Shown here: positions 1 through 8,481 of the stretch, in pieces
Position numbering within the stretch: position 1 is the first letter of the stretch
Layout of the letters: every line of letters starts with the position of its first letter
Assembly: GCF_001552475.1 (NCBI RefSeq)
Contig: NZ_BCRG01000007.1
Coordinates: forward strand, 1-64,000
Origin: Microbacterium oleivorans NBRC 103075
GTDB lineage: Bacteria; Actinomycetota; Actinomycetes; Actinomycetales; Microbacteriaceae
Direction: 5' to 3'
DNA: 64,000 nt
The notes under the pieces: generated by a model
Seen by the model: the letters and a program-made list of their open reading frames with translations, nothing else
Told to the model about the DNA's origin: nothing
Databases searched by the model: none
Translations under genes and position numbers: made by a program

Positions 1-587
1 GGCAAAGTCGCGATGAGATCGCTCATCCCGTCCCGCCCGGGAACCAGTCGCACGCATCGTCCAGCGGCTGCTTCTTCGTGGCGTTCCGCGAAGGATCGCG
101 GGTGCATCCGGTGCGCGAAGATCTCCAGCTCACCCCGCACCCGGTTCGGAGTCTCCCGCTCGCACCGTTCGATCGCGATCGCTTCGAACTCCGCCCACAT
201 CTCTGCCGGCAGGGTCGTCCCCGCGTCGACGATCGCCCGCACATGCTCCCGCACGATCCGCCCCGATTCCCAGGCGGTCACAGCCGCAGGAAACCCTTCG
301 ATGATCGTCCGCGCCTCGCCGATCCGCCGTTGCACCGTGCGATCGGTCGTGCGCAGGACCCCGCCGACCTCGGCTGCGATCGACCGCAGGGCCATGTCGT
401 GGAGCCGCACTTTCGCGTTCTGTTGCACCGCCTGTTCTTCTGCGAGACGCCCGGCCGCAGCCAGTACTCGCAGCTCGGCGATCTGCGCCGCGGCGACCTG
501 GCGGGCGGCATCCGAGACGTCAGAAACGAGGCCCGCGAGAGCGGCGAGATAATCCTCGCCACCCGGGGTTTCCGCCGCATCCGCCAT
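1..587 (-). CDS. DUF222 / 13E12-repeat family protein, N-terminal part (cut by window edge)
   Basis: An open frame runs on the minus strand from an ATG at 587 to the window edge with no stop, giving about 195 residues. The translation begins MADAAETPGG and continues as alanine-rich helices with segments such as LRTTDRTVQRRIGEA and GRIVREHVRAIVDAGTTLP. This is the pattern of the DUF222 domain found at the N terminus of actinobacterial 13E12-repeat proteins, which usually end in an HNH nuclease domain. That C-terminal part would lie outside the window, so nuclease activity is only inferred. These proteins are multicopy and often mobile-element associated. The start is the first good ATG; the Shine-Dalgarno sequence is weak. 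Confidence 0.8.
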   Translation of the reverse strand, partial: MADAAETPGGEDYLAALAGLVSDVSDAARQVAAAQIAELRVLAAAGRLAEEQAVQQNAKVRLHDMALRSIAAEVGGVLRTTDRTVQRRIGEARTIIEGFPAAVTAWESGRIVREHVRAIVDAGTTLPAEMWAEFEAIAIERCERETPNRVRGELEIFAHRMHPRSFAERHEEAAAGRCVRLVPGRDGMSDLIATL

Positions 588-660
588 ACCTGCACTCTCG
601 CAGCAACCACCGACATTCAGACCCGGAAAATCACCGAGACCACCCCTTATGAACAGCCCC

Positions 661-682
661 GAGATGAGAAACCGCTCATCTC
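661..682. other. Perfect 8-bp inverted repeat in the gap between divergent genes
   Basis: GAGATGAG and CTCATCTC face each other across a 6-nt loop. No T-tract follows on either strand, so this is not a standard terminator. It lies about 75 bp upstream of the DUF222 start and could be an operator. Apart from this and the small candidate ORF at 696-878, nothing else was recognised in 588-948. Confidence 0.3.
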
Positions 683-695
683 CCGAATCGGCTCA

Positions 696-878
696 TCACC
701 GTGGCACCCAGCCCGCGCGCACGAGCACCTCTCGGGCGGTGTCCGCCACCGTGGGCCCGTCCGTCGCGACACGCGCCAGCGGGATGCCGCTCCGCCAGCG
801 CCAGCGGTGCGCCTGCCCGAGATTGATCACGTCCCCGTGCACCCGGCCATCCTGCCGAACTAACCCGCGCCACTGCAT
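696..878 (-). CDS. Candidate small protein of 60 residues, unrecognised
   Basis: An ATG at 878 opens a 60-codon frame beginning MQWRGLVRQDGRVHGDV and ending in AGWVPR. Nearly every codon ends in G or C, as in real genes here, and the protein has a balanced composition with alternating charged and hydrophobic residues, unlike the arginine/serine-rich frames typical of non-coding GC-rich DNA. The same frame stays open back to an ATG at 932. The ribosome binding site is weak. It would be transcribed towards the DUF222 gene. No function can be proposed. Confidence 0.4.
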   Translation of the reverse strand: MQWRGLVRQDGRVHGDVINLGQAHRWRWRSGIPLARVATDGPTVADTAREVLVRAGWVPR

Positions 879-948
879 CCCGCAACCCCGCCGCGCATTC
901 ACGGAGGTCCGCATACCGTGGCCGGGAACCAATCGAGCGGAGTGTGTG

Positions 949-2130
949 ATGCGGACGTACGACTATCTGATCGTCGGTGGCGGAATGGTGGCGGATGCGG
1001 CGGCCCGCGGCATCCGGGAACTGGATCCCGACGGCACCATCGGCATCCTCAGCGCGGACATCGACCCGCCGTACACTCGGCCGGCGCTGACGAAGAAGCT
1101 CTGGACCGATCCCGACTTCACGTGGGACCAGGTACCGCTCGGTACCGAAGAGGCCACCGGAGCGGAGATCCGCCTCGAGACGTACGTCAGCGCGATCGAC
1201 CGTGAGGCGAAGACGGTCACGATCGCGGAGGGGAACGAGCTCGCGTACCGGCGACTGCTCCTCGCGACGGGGTCGAAGCCGCGCGAGATTCCGGTGCCGG
1301 AGGACGACCGCATCCTCTTCTTCCGCTCAGCCGAGGACTACCGGCAGCTGCGCGACCTGGCGGAGAACGGCGGCCGAGCGGTCGTGATCGGCGGTGGCTA
1401 CATCGGCGCCGAGATCGCCGCAGCGCTCGCGCAGAACGGGGTCGAGACCGAGCTCGTCTTCCCATCGGAGGTGCTGGGCGACGGCACCTTCCCGCCCGAG
1501 CTGGCGAAGCGATACGACCAGCTGTTCCGAGACGGCGGTGTCGAGCTCGTTCCCAGTGCTCGGGTCGAAGAGGTGCGCACCGAGGGCAACCGCCTCCACG
1601 TCGTGCTCGAGGGCGGCGAAGAGCGTCCGGCCGACATCGTCGTGCTGGGTCTCGGCGTCGATCCGGTCACCGACCTGGCCGAGCAGGCCGGTCTGCAGGT
1701 GGATGACGGCGTTCTCGTCGACGAGCACCTCGTCACGAGTGATGACGCGATCTGGGCAGCGGGCGACATCGCGTCGTACCCCGACCCGATTCTCGGCCGC
1801 TCGCGCGTCGAGCACGTCGACAACGCGAACGAGATGGGCGCGGCGGTCGGCCGTTCGATGGCGGGGGAGCGGCTGCCGTACTCGCACACCCCGTACTTCT
1901 ACTCCGCCGTCTTCGGCGTCCGGTGGGAAGCGGTCGGCATCCTCGACCCTGAGCAGGACCCGCTCGTCGTCGACCTCGACGAGGACCGCACGGTCGTCTA
2001 CTACCGCGATGAGTCGGGTGCCCCGGTCGGCGTCCTGCTCTGGAACGTCGAGGATGCCCGCGATCTCGCCCGCGCGGTGCTCGTCGACGGCGAGACGGAT
2101 GCCGAGGCCCTCCGCACGCGCATCGGCTGA
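949..2130 (+). CDS. FAD-dependent pyridine-nucleotide reductase (ferredoxin/rubredoxin reductase-like)
   Basis: This 393-residue cytosolic flavoprotein has an N-terminal FAD dinucleotide fold (YLIVGGGMVADAA, residues 5-17), a central NAD(P)H fold (AVVIGGGYIGAEIAAAL, near residue 144) and the second FAD motif (AIWAAGDIAS, near residue 266). There is no CxxxxC redox disulfide, which places it with ferredoxin/rubredoxin/putidaredoxin reductases and AIF-like oxidoreductases, not disulfide reductases. Such enzymes pass electrons from NAD(P)H to a small iron-sulfur partner, but no ferredoxin or P450 gene is adjacent, so the partner is unknown. The start is ATG 949; an in-frame GTG immediately precedes it. 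Confidence 0.85.
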   Translation: MRTYDYLIVGGGMVADAAARGIRELDPDGTIGILSADIDPPYTRPALTKKLWTDPDFTWDQVPLGTEEATGAEIRLETYVSAIDREAKTVTIAEGNELAYRRLLLATGSKPREIPVPEDDRILFFRSAEDYRQLRDLAENGGRAVVIGGGYIGAEIAAALAQNGVETELVFPSEVLGDGTFPPELAKRYDQLFRDGGVELVPSARVEEVRTEGNRLHVVLEGGEERPADIVVLGLGVDPVTDLAEQAGLQVDDGVLVDEHLVTSDDAIWAAGDIASYPDPILGRSRVEHVDNANEMGAAVGRSMAGERLPYSHTPYFYSAVFGVRWEAVGILDPEQDPLVVDLDEDRTVVYYRDESGAPVGVLLWNVEDARDLARAVLVDGETDAEALRTRIG

Positions 2131-2176
2131 ATCGTGGGCCGGGCATCCGATGCCCGGCCGGCGACGAACAACAGTC

Positions 2177-3133
2177 ATGTCGTCCCTTCCTCGCGTCGCG
2201 GCGCGTGACCGCTCCCGGCTCGACACCAGCGGGCGCGCGCTCGGGCTTCGACGCGAGGTCGTGGCGACGCCCGAGGGCGAGATCGTCGTCCATGCCTCCG
2301 AGCCCGAGAGCGGTGTGGCCGTCGTTCTCCTGCACGGGGCTGCGGGATCGTGGACGACGTGGACGCCGCTCCTCTGGGCGGCTCGACGGGCCGGTCGTCC
2401 GCTCCGCGACGTCGTCGCCGCCGACCTGCCCGGATGGGGTGAAAGCCCCCTGCCCGCGTCTGGCCTGGACATCCCACGGCTCAGCGCGGCAGTCGTCGGC
2501 GCCCTGCGGTCGCGGGGTTACGACCGGTGGGTGCTCGTCGGGCACTCGCTGGGCGGCGCCCTCGCGCTCGACATCGCAGCGCGCTTTCCGGACGAGACCG
2601 GGTCCGTCTTCCTCGTCTCGCCGTCAGGTCCCGCCGTCCTCGACGCCGTCCGCCGCCCGATCCGCGGCGGCCTCAGGCTGCCGGGCTTCGCCGGGATGCT
2701 GCTCGCGATGCGCGTCCTCGCGATGCTGGGGTCGGCATCCGCTCCGCTCCTGCGCTGGCTCGACCGCGTCGGGATGCTGCGCGCCCTCAGCTCTCCGCTG
2801 TTCGCTCGTCCCGCCGAGGTCGACGACTCGGTGGTGAGCGCGCTGGCGGAGGAGATCCGGCCGCTGTCCTTCGTCGCGGCGGCCCGCGCGGCTGCGGCCT
2901 ACGACGAGTCGGCGTGGCGCGGCATCCGCTGTCCGGTTCGTTCGGTGCGGGGCGCGCGCGACGTTTTCGTCGGAGCGGATGACGGCTCGTTCTTGGCGTC
3001 GACCATTCCCGACTTTCGCGAGACCGTGCTGGATGCCGCGGGCCACTTCGCCGCCATCGAGCAGTCCGACGTCGTGGCGGCGATGCTGCGGGAGCTCGTG
3101 GCGGCAGCCGCCCCGCTCACTCCGCCGCGCTGA
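2177..3133 (+). CDS. Alpha/beta-fold hydrolase
   Basis: A 318-residue protein with all hallmarks of the alpha/beta hydrolase fold: the oxyanion-hole HG (LLHGAAGSWTTW, near residue 50), the nucleophile elbow GHSLGG (near residue 122), an aspartate in RGARDVF and the catalytic histidine in DAAGHFAAIEQ near the C terminus. A helical lid, residues about 160-240, lies between core strands. The substrate cannot be inferred; family members are esterases, lipases and haloalkane- or epoxide-type hydrolases. It starts 46 bp after the reductase, so co-transcription is possible. An in-frame ATG at 2150 is an alternative start. Its 3' end overlaps the convergent kinase gene by 17 bp. Confidence 0.85.
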   Translation: MSSLPRVAARDRSRLDTSGRALGLRREVVATPEGEIVVHASEPESGVAVVLLHGAAGSWTTWTPLLWAARRAGRPLRDVVAADLPGWGESPLPASGLDIPRLSAAVVGALRSRGYDRWVLVGHSLGGALALDIAARFPDETGSVFLVSPSGPAVLDAVRRPIRGGLRLPGFAGMLLAMRVLAMLGSASAPLLRWLDRVGMLRALSSPLFARPAEVDDSVVSALAEEIRPLSFVAAARAAAAYDESAWRGIRCPVRSVRGARDVFVGADDGSFLASTIPDFRETVLDAAGHFAAIEQSDVVAAMLRELVAAAAPLTPPR

Positions 3134-4169
3134 GCTGAAGCGTGATGGTGATCGTCGTCCCGACGCCCACCTCGCTGTCGATGTCGAGGGTTCCGCCGAG
3201 ACCGGCGATCGCCGTGGCCGCGCTGGCGAGCCCGAGCCCCGTGCCGCCGTCGTCGGCGTCGGCGAGCCGACCGCGCTCGCCGGAGGACGTGATCGTCGCG
3301 AGGTCGCCGGGGTGGATGCCTCGACCGCTGTCACGGACCGTCACCGCCACGCCGTCGCCTGATCGGATGACATCGACGTGGATCTCATCGTCTGAGTAGC
3401 GGGCGGCGTTCTCGAGCACGTTGGCGAACGCTCGGCGGAGGGCAAGGACGTCGCCGCGGATCTCGGCGGCGTCGAGCCGTCCGAAGCGGACCCGTTCTTC
3501 CGTTCCCGCACGGAGTACGACGCTGGCAGCGCCCCGAACCACGAGCGAGACATCGAACGTGCGTCCTTCCTCGTCCGCACCGATGAGCGCATCCGCCATC
3601 AGCGCGCCCGCCATCGCCACGAGGTGTTCGCCGGTCTCCTGAGCGAGGCGGAGGTATCGGTGGTCCCCGCCGATCTCCTCCTCGAGCAGCTCGAGGTATC
3701 CGCGAAGCGCGGTCACGGGCGAGACGAGGTCGTGGGCGAACGTCCGCTGCAGCGCGACCTGCTCATCAGCGGCGTGCTTCTCCGCGCTCAGGTCCCGAAC
3801 GATCTTGACGAACCCGCGGATGCCGCCGTCGTCGGGAACGGCGGTGATCGTCACGTGCGCCCAGAACTCCGAGCCGTCCTTGCGGACACGCCAGCCGCGG
3901 TCGTCGACGCTGCCGTGGATTCTGGCTTTGTCGAGCAGGCGCTCAGGGAGGCCGCGGTCAACGTCAGCGGCGCGGTAGAACCGAGAGAAGTGCTCACCGA
4001 CGATCTCCTCAGCCGAATACCCCTTGAGCGTCTGGGCCCCGGCATTCCAGCCGCGGACGATCCCGTCGGGGTCGAGCTTCACAATGGCGAAGAGGGTGAC
4101 GTGCGTCTCCCACGAGTCGAGCGTGTCTGTCCGTGTCCTCATCGTCCCCCGCCGGTCGGCAACAGTCAT
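3117..4169 (-). CDS. PAS-domain sensor histidine kinase
   Basis: A 350-residue sensor kinase with no membrane segment, so probably a cytosolic sensor. Residues about 20-128 form a PAS domain (FAIVKLDPDGIVRGWNAGA, YSAEEIVGEHFSRFY). The dimerisation/phosphoacceptor helix follows with His146 in FAHDLVSPVTAL. The ATPase domain shows the N box (NVLENAARYSD), G1 (DSGRGI) and G2 (GTGLGLA). No response regulator is adjacent, so this is an orphan kinase. A second ATG at 4142 has a better Shine-Dalgarno sequence and may be the true start. Confidence 0.85.
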   Translation of the reverse strand: MTVADRRGTMRTRTDTLDSWETHVTLFAIVKLDPDGIVRGWNAGAQTLKGYSAEEIVGEHFSRFYRAADVDRGLPERLLDKARIHGSVDDRGWRVRKDGSEFWAHVTITAVPDDGGIRGFVKIVRDLSAEKHAADEQVALQRTFAHDLVSPVTALRGYLELLEEEIGGDHRYLRLAQETGEHLVAMAGALMADALIGADEEGRTFDVSLVVRGAASVVLRAGTEERVRFGRLDAAEIRGDVLALRRAFANVLENAARYSDDEIHVDVIRSGDGVAVTVRDSGRGIHPGDLATITSSGERGRLADADDGGTGLGLASAATAIAGLGGTLDIDSEVGVGTTITITLQLSAAE

Positions 4170-4218
4170 CCATCGTCAGCCTAGAAGCAGACGAGATGTC
4201 CGTGGTGCCGATTGCTTT

Positions 4219-5289
4219 TCAGAGGTCGTGGACCTCGCTTTCGCCCGCCGGCGGCAGCGGCGAGCGCGTGTCGAGGTCCTCCATCAGGTGGATCGCCGCG
4301 TACGGATGCAGCAGGATGCGGCCGGCTTCGTCGAACACGCGCAGGGTCCGTCGCAGGCGGCCGCTCGGGAGGATCGGATGCCGGAAGGTCACCTCCACTC
4401 GGGTGTCCGGCCATTCGCCGACGACGTCGATGCGCGGCTCCGTGAGCCCGATGCTGAGGGGCACGGTGACGCCGTCCGCCCCTCGCCAGTAGTGCGCGAG
4501 GTCGCCGAACTCGTCGACGAGCGCCGCGACGGCGGCATCCCGTCGATCCGTGGGCAGATCTATGCGCTCCCATGGGATGCCGACCGAGGGTTCCTCGCGG
4601 TAGCGGGGTCGCATCCCCGTGAGCTCGTCGAGCAGCGCTTCGTCGGTGAGGTCTGTCGCCGCGGTGGCCGGCGAAAGGTGGTCGGGCAGAGCGCCGGCGG
4701 GGAGTGAGGCGGTCGCGTAGCGGTACGAGTAGGCCGTCCCCGCGCCGTCTGTGTCGGCGTCCGGCGCGCTTCGCGAGAAGGTGAGGAGAGGGCCGGAACC
4801 GGATTCGTGGACGAACAGGATGCGTCGGTCGACAGCGAGCGAGATGCACGTGCCGTCGTGGCTGACGACCACGACCCGGGTGTCGGCCAGCCACGCGTCG
4901 TGGTCGTCGGGGCCCGGGTCGTGCTCCGTGCGAAACCACAGCCCGTGCCGGGTCGCGCCGAGCGAATCCATCACGCTCGGAAGTCGGATTCGACGAACAG
5001 TCCCGTCGGGGCCGACGTGGACCGCTGCCACGGGGGCGGACGAGTCGCCGTCGTCTGCGTCCTGCGGCTGGTACACGACCCACACGCCGTCGGGCGCAGC
5101 GTGGACGATCGCGTCCGCGCTGATGACGCCGATGTCGAGGTCAGCCCACGAGGCGACACGGTCGGCCTGGCCGGGATGGCGGACGACGGCTGTCGGCTGC
5201 CGGGGGCTGACGAGGATCTCGGCGTCACCGCGCGTCGTGACGCGCCAGGCGCTTGCGGGGGTGGACACGAGCCGATTCTGCCGCAGCAT
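4219..5289 (-). CDS. Unrecognised protein with beta-propeller-like N-terminal half
   Basis: A 356-residue hypothetical protein with no signal peptide or membrane segment. The first ~180 residues alternate short beta-type strands with GVWVVY, GLWFRTEHD and RILFVHESG elements, which suggests propeller-like blades. The C-terminal half holds predicted helices and a segment of the form WRGADGVTVPLSIGL, EWPDTRVEVTFRHP and AGRILLHPYAAIHLMEDLD. No catalytic motif was recognised. It is followed by the PAS kinase gene on the same strand, 49 bp away. A GTG at 5268 (VSTPASAWRV) is an equally plausible start. Confidence 0.65.
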   Translation of the reverse strand: MLRQNRLVSTPASAWRVTTRGDAEILVSPRQPTAVVRHPGQADRVASWADLDIGVISADAIVHAAPDGVWVVYQPQDADDGDSSAPVAAVHVGPDGTVRRIRLPSVMDSLGATRHGLWFRTEHDPGPDDHDAWLADTRVVVVSHDGTCISLAVDRRILFVHESGSGPLLTFSRSAPDADTDGAGTAYSYRYATASLPAGALPDHLSPATAATDLTDEALLDELTGMRPRYREEPSVGIPWERIDLPTDRRDAAVAALVDEFGDLAHYWRGADGVTVPLSIGLTEPRIDVVGEWPDTRVEVTFRHPILPSGRLRRTLRVFDEAGRILLHPYAAIHLMEDLDTRSPLPPAGESEVHDL

Positions 5290-5390
5290 CCGATGTCACC
5301 GGTGTGCGGCGAGCCGGACGGCATGACCGGTCAGGGCGAATCCACGGATGCCGAGGGTGGGCACCCGGGCGGCTTTCACGCTATCGGTGC

Positions 5391-5421
5391 TTGACCTCGC
5401 CCCAGGGGCAGGGTCGATGCT
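5391..5421 (+). promoter_or_regulatory. MerR-type promoter with 19-bp spacer and operator dyad
   Basis: TTGACC (5391-5396) and GATGCT (5416-5421) resemble -35 and -10 elements separated by 19 bp instead of 17. The spacer holds an imperfect dyad, ACCTCGCCCC-A-GGGGCAGGGT, matching at 8 of 10 positions. An over-long spacer filled by a dyad is the signature of promoters controlled by MerR-family proteins, which untwist the DNA. The MerR gene starts at 5428, seven bases after the -10, so it appears autoregulated and possibly leaderless. Confidence 0.7.
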
Positions 5422-5427
5422 GATGCT

Positions 5428-6255
5428 GTGACCGCGAACGATGAGGATCTGATGACCGCCGGCAGGTTCGGCGCGTCCACCCTGCTGTCGGCGAAGGCGC
5501 TCCGGATCTACGCCGATCGGGGTCTGCTGGCGCCGAGTCGCGTGGATGCCGACACCGGCTACCGCTACTACTCGGCGGAGCAGGTGCAGACCGGCTGGCT
5601 GATCGCGCTCCTGCGGTCAGCCGAGCTCTCGCTCGACCAGATCGCGGAGATCGTCGAGCTCGCGGAACGCGATCCGGATGCCGCGGTAAATCTCCTCGAC
5701 GAGGCGATCGCCGCAATGGACCGCCGCACCCAGGCTCACCATGTCGTGCTCGCTCGAGCGCGACTTCATCTCACCAAGGAGGAACCCATGTCCATTGTCG
5801 AAACCGCGATCGAGGTCGATCGTCCCGTGCTGAGCGTGATGCGTCGGATGGCGCCGCAGGAGATGGATCAGCTGATCCATGACGAGGTCGGGCGCCTGCA
5901 CGATGTGGCTGCCGCCGCAGGGCTCCGCGCCACGGGCGACCCGTTCGGCGTCTTCCACGGCCCCGTGACCGACGACTCCGACGGTCCGTTGGAGATCGTC
6001 CTGCCTGTCGACGCACTGACGGACGGCACGGACGATGTGCGCAGCTACCGCATGACCGGGGGGCAGGTTGCTCTCCGTCACGCGGAGGGCCGCGAGACCG
6101 ACTTCCCCGAGATCCTCGCGCTGTACGACGAGGTGCACGCCTGGATCACGGATGCCGGTCGCACCCCGATCGGGCCGGCCCGGGAGATCTGGCACAACTC
6201 GCCCAGGGATGACGAGCCCCTGCGGCTGACCGTGGTGTGGCCGTACGCGGGCTGA
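5428..6255 (+). CDS. MerR-family transcriptional regulator with effector-binding domain
   Basis: A 275-residue one-component regulator. Residues about 9-80 form the winged-helix MerR domain (LLSAKALRIYADRGLLAP, then TGYRYYSAEQ), followed by the dimerising helix. The remainder, from about residue 118, is a GyrI/BmrR-like effector-binding domain (PVLSVMRRMAPQEMDQLI, FGVFHGPV, IGPAREIWHNSP). Such regulators sense amphipathic drugs or metabolites and usually activate an efflux or detoxification gene; here no transporter is adjacent, so the target may be itself or distant. The GTG start coincides with the predicted transcription start. An in-frame ATG eight codons in is an alternative. Confidence 0.85.
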   Translation: MTANDEDLMTAGRFGASTLLSAKALRIYADRGLLAPSRVDADTGYRYYSAEQVQTGWLIALLRSAELSLDQIAEIVELAERDPDAAVNLLDEAIAAMDRRTQAHHVVLARARLHLTKEEPMSIVETAIEVDRPVLSVMRRMAPQEMDQLIHDEVGRLHDVAAAAGLRATGDPFGVFHGPVTDDSDGPLEIVLPVDALTDGTDDVRSYRMTGGQVALRHAEGRETDFPEILALYDEVHAWITDAGRTPIGPAREIWHNSPRDDEPLRLTVVWPYAG

Positions 6256-6405
6256 GGCCTGCGCATCCGCGCGACATCCGCAAGTGGGAGATTCCTTTCA
6301 CTGCGGGGTTCATAGTGGGACGGGCAAGCCCGTCACGCATGTCATCGCCGCAGCCTCGGTGCATCCGATCCGGTGTTCGCTACGAACAAGCTCTGAAGGG
6401 ATGAC

Positions 6406-7962
6406 ATGAGCACTCACACCACCACAGGCAAGCGCTTCTTCTTCTGGGCGGCCCTTTCGGGCCTGGTCGGGGGTGCAGTCTTCCTCGCTGTCGCGGAGTT
6501 GGCGGCGCTGATCTTCGCGAGCACCGCCAGCCCGATCCTCGCCGTCGGTTCCTTCGTGATCGACATCGTCCCGAGGCCGCTGAAAGAATTCGCGATCACC
6601 ACCTTCGGGGAGTACGACAAGATCGCACTCCTCGCCGGACTCGGGATCGCGGTCGTGGTGGCATCCGCCATCGCGGGGATTCTCGAGTACGTGCGGCCCC
6701 CGCTCGGGGTGATCGCCTTGTTCGTCGCCGGCATCCTCTCGGGTGCGGCCATCGTCACCCGCGCCGAGGCGACCACCCTCGCGTTCGTCCCGCCGCTTCT
6801 GGGCACCCTGGCCGCCGCCGCCGTCCTGTTCCTCCTGGGTCGCAGGCTTCGCGCCTGGCGCGATGCGCGAAAGTCAGGCGAGGAGAGAGAGGGCCTCGAC
6901 CGTCGTCGCTTCCTCGTGATGACCGGTCTCGCCGGGGCATCCGCTGTCATCGTCGGCGTCGCCTCACGTGCCGTCAGCGCAGCTACCTCGTCGGCTGATG
7001 CGATCCGCCGTGCGCTGAAGCTCCCCGCTCCGAAGTCGACCGTGCCGATCCCGGCGGGCGCCGAACTAGACGTTCCCGGCATCAGCCCGCTGTTCACCCC
7101 GAACGCCGACTTCTACCGCGTCGACACCGCTCTCACCGTGCCGAACGTCGACCCCTCCACCTGGAAGCTCGTCATCGACGGCATGGTCGACAAGCGCGTC
7201 GAACTGTCGTTCCAGGACCTGCTCGACATGGGCCTCGACGAGTACGCGATCACGCTCACCTGCGTCTCCAACGAGGTCGGCGGGGAGCTCGTCGGCAACG
7301 CGAAGTGGCAGGGTGTGCGCCTCCGCGACGTCCTGAAGATGGCGGGACCGAAGTCGGGCGCCGACATGATCCTGTCGCGGAGCGTCGACGGCTACACCGC
7401 GAGCACACCGCTCTCCGCGGCGACCGACGAGAACCTCGACGCGATCCTCGCCGTCGCGATGAACGGCGAGCCGCTCCCGCCCGAGCACGGCTTCCCCGTC
7501 CGCATGGTGATCCCTGGTCTCTACGGTTACGTCTCGGCGACGAAGTGGGTCACCGAGCTCAAGATCACGACGTTCGCCGACGACGAGGCCTACTGGACTC
7601 CGCGCGGCTACAGCGCCGAGGCGCCCATCAAGTTCTCGTCGCGCGTCGACACCCCGAAGAGCGGCACCCCGGTCAAGGCCGGAAAGGTACCGATCGCCGG
7701 TGTCGCGTGGGCTCAGACCGTCGGTATCGAGCGTGTCGAAGTCAGCATCGACAACGGTGACTGGATCCCGGCGAAGCTGTCGACCCCGATCAACGCCGAC
7801 ACGTGGGTCCAGTGGGTTGTCGATTGGGATGCCACTCCCGGCACCCACTACGTGGCGGTCCGCGCGATCAACAAGGACGGCGACATGCAGATCGAAGAGC
7901 GCGCCGCCATCGCGCCCAACGGCTCGTCGGGCTGGCAGCGTTCGCTCATCTCCGTTTCGTGA
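6406..7962 (+). CDS. Membrane-anchored molybdopterin-dependent oxidoreductase (sulfite oxidase family)
   Basis: A 518-residue protein with four hydrophobic helices in residues 11-146, a short charged linker, then RRRFLVMTGLAGASAVIVG (about 167-185), which looks like an internal Tat-type signal or fifth helix. The catalytic part carries the cofactor-binding cysteine, Cys286, in TLTCVSNEVGG, and a C-terminal immunoglobulin-like dimerisation domain (VEVSIDNGDWIPAKL). This places it with membrane-tethered sulfite oxidase/YedY-type enzymes acting outside the cytoplasm; the substrate is not predictable. It heads the molybdenum island and is its likely client enzyme. The start ATG follows AAGGG at a suitable distance. 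Confidence 0.9.
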   Translation: MSTHTTTGKRFFFWAALSGLVGGAVFLAVAELAALIFASTASPILAVGSFVIDIVPRPLKEFAITTFGEYDKIALLAGLGIAVVVASAIAGILEYVRPPLGVIALFVAGILSGAAIVTRAEATTLAFVPPLLGTLAAAAVLFLLGRRLRAWRDARKSGEEREGLDRRRFLVMTGLAGASAVIVGVASRAVSAATSSADAIRRALKLPAPKSTVPIPAGAELDVPGISPLFTPNADFYRVDTALTVPNVDPSTWKLVIDGMVDKRVELSFQDLLDMGLDEYAITLTCVSNEVGGELVGNAKWQGVRLRDVLKMAGPKSGADMILSRSVDGYTASTPLSAATDENLDAILAVAMNGEPLPPEHGFPVRMVIPGLYGYVSATKWVTELKITTFADDEAYWTPRGYSAEAPIKFSSRVDTPKSGTPVKAGKVPIAGVAWAQTVGIERVEVSIDNGDWIPAKLSTPINADTWVQWVVDWDATPGTHYVAVRAINKDGDMQIEERAAIAPNGSSGWQRSLISVS

Positions 7963-7992
7963 GCGTCGGCGGCCCGGGCCTAGGGTGAGCAC

Positions 7993-8481
7993 GTGACGTC
8001 CCTTCTCGCGTTCGTGATCACGGTCTCCGACCGCTCCGCCTCGGGTGAGCGTGAGGACCGCGGTGGTCCGCTCGCGGTCTCCCTGCTCGAAGGGGCCAGC
8101 ATCGCCTGCGCGCCCGTCGAGGTCGTCCCCGACGGTGCAGACTCCGTCGAGCAGGCCCTCCGCCGCGCGCTCGCAGCGGGCGCTCGGCTCATCATCACCA
8201 CCGGTGGCACGGGTGTCGGTCCTCGGGACCAGACCCCCGAGGGAACGGAACGCATCGTCACCCGTCCGCTCCCCGGCATCGCGGAGGAACTGCGCCGCGT
8301 CGGCCTCGCCGACACCCCGCTGTCGGTGCTCTCCCGCGGGATCGCGGGCGTCGCCGACCCCGAGGGAGCCCTCATCGTCAACCTGCCGGGATCGCCGCGC
8401 GCGGTGAGCTCCGGCATCCCCGTGATCGTGTCGGTCGCCACGCACGTGGTCGATCAGGTGAAGGGCGGAGACCACTCATGA
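7993..8481 (+). CDS. moaB: MoaB/Mog-family molybdenum cofactor biosynthesis protein
   Basis: A 162-residue cytosolic protein of the MoaB/MogA family, which adenylates molybdopterin before metal insertion. It shows the start ITVSDRSASGEREDRGG, the substrate-binding IITTGGTGVGPRDQTPEG near residue 75 and VNLPGSPRAV near the C terminus. It uses a GTG start 30 bp after the oxidoreductase and overlaps moaE by four bases (ATGA), which implies translational coupling. Confidence 0.9.
   Translation: MTSLLAFVITVSDRSASGEREDRGGPLAVSLLEGASIACAPVEVVPDGADSVEQALRRALAAGARLIITTGGTGVGPRDQTPEGTERIVTRPLPGIAEELRRVGLADTPLSVLSRGIAGVADPEGALIVNLPGSPRAVSSGIPVIVSVATHVVDQVKGGDHS

Noticed and set aside
6256..6405. Possible molybdenum-cofactor riboswitch upstream of the molybdoenzyme
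   Set aside because: A short GACGGGCAAGCCCGTC hairpin is present, but I could not build the multi-stem Moco motif, so no riboswitch is claimed.
7066..8475. 469-codon minus-strand open frame
   Set aside because: Antisense to the molybdoenzyme and moaB, both of which have clear catalytic motifs.
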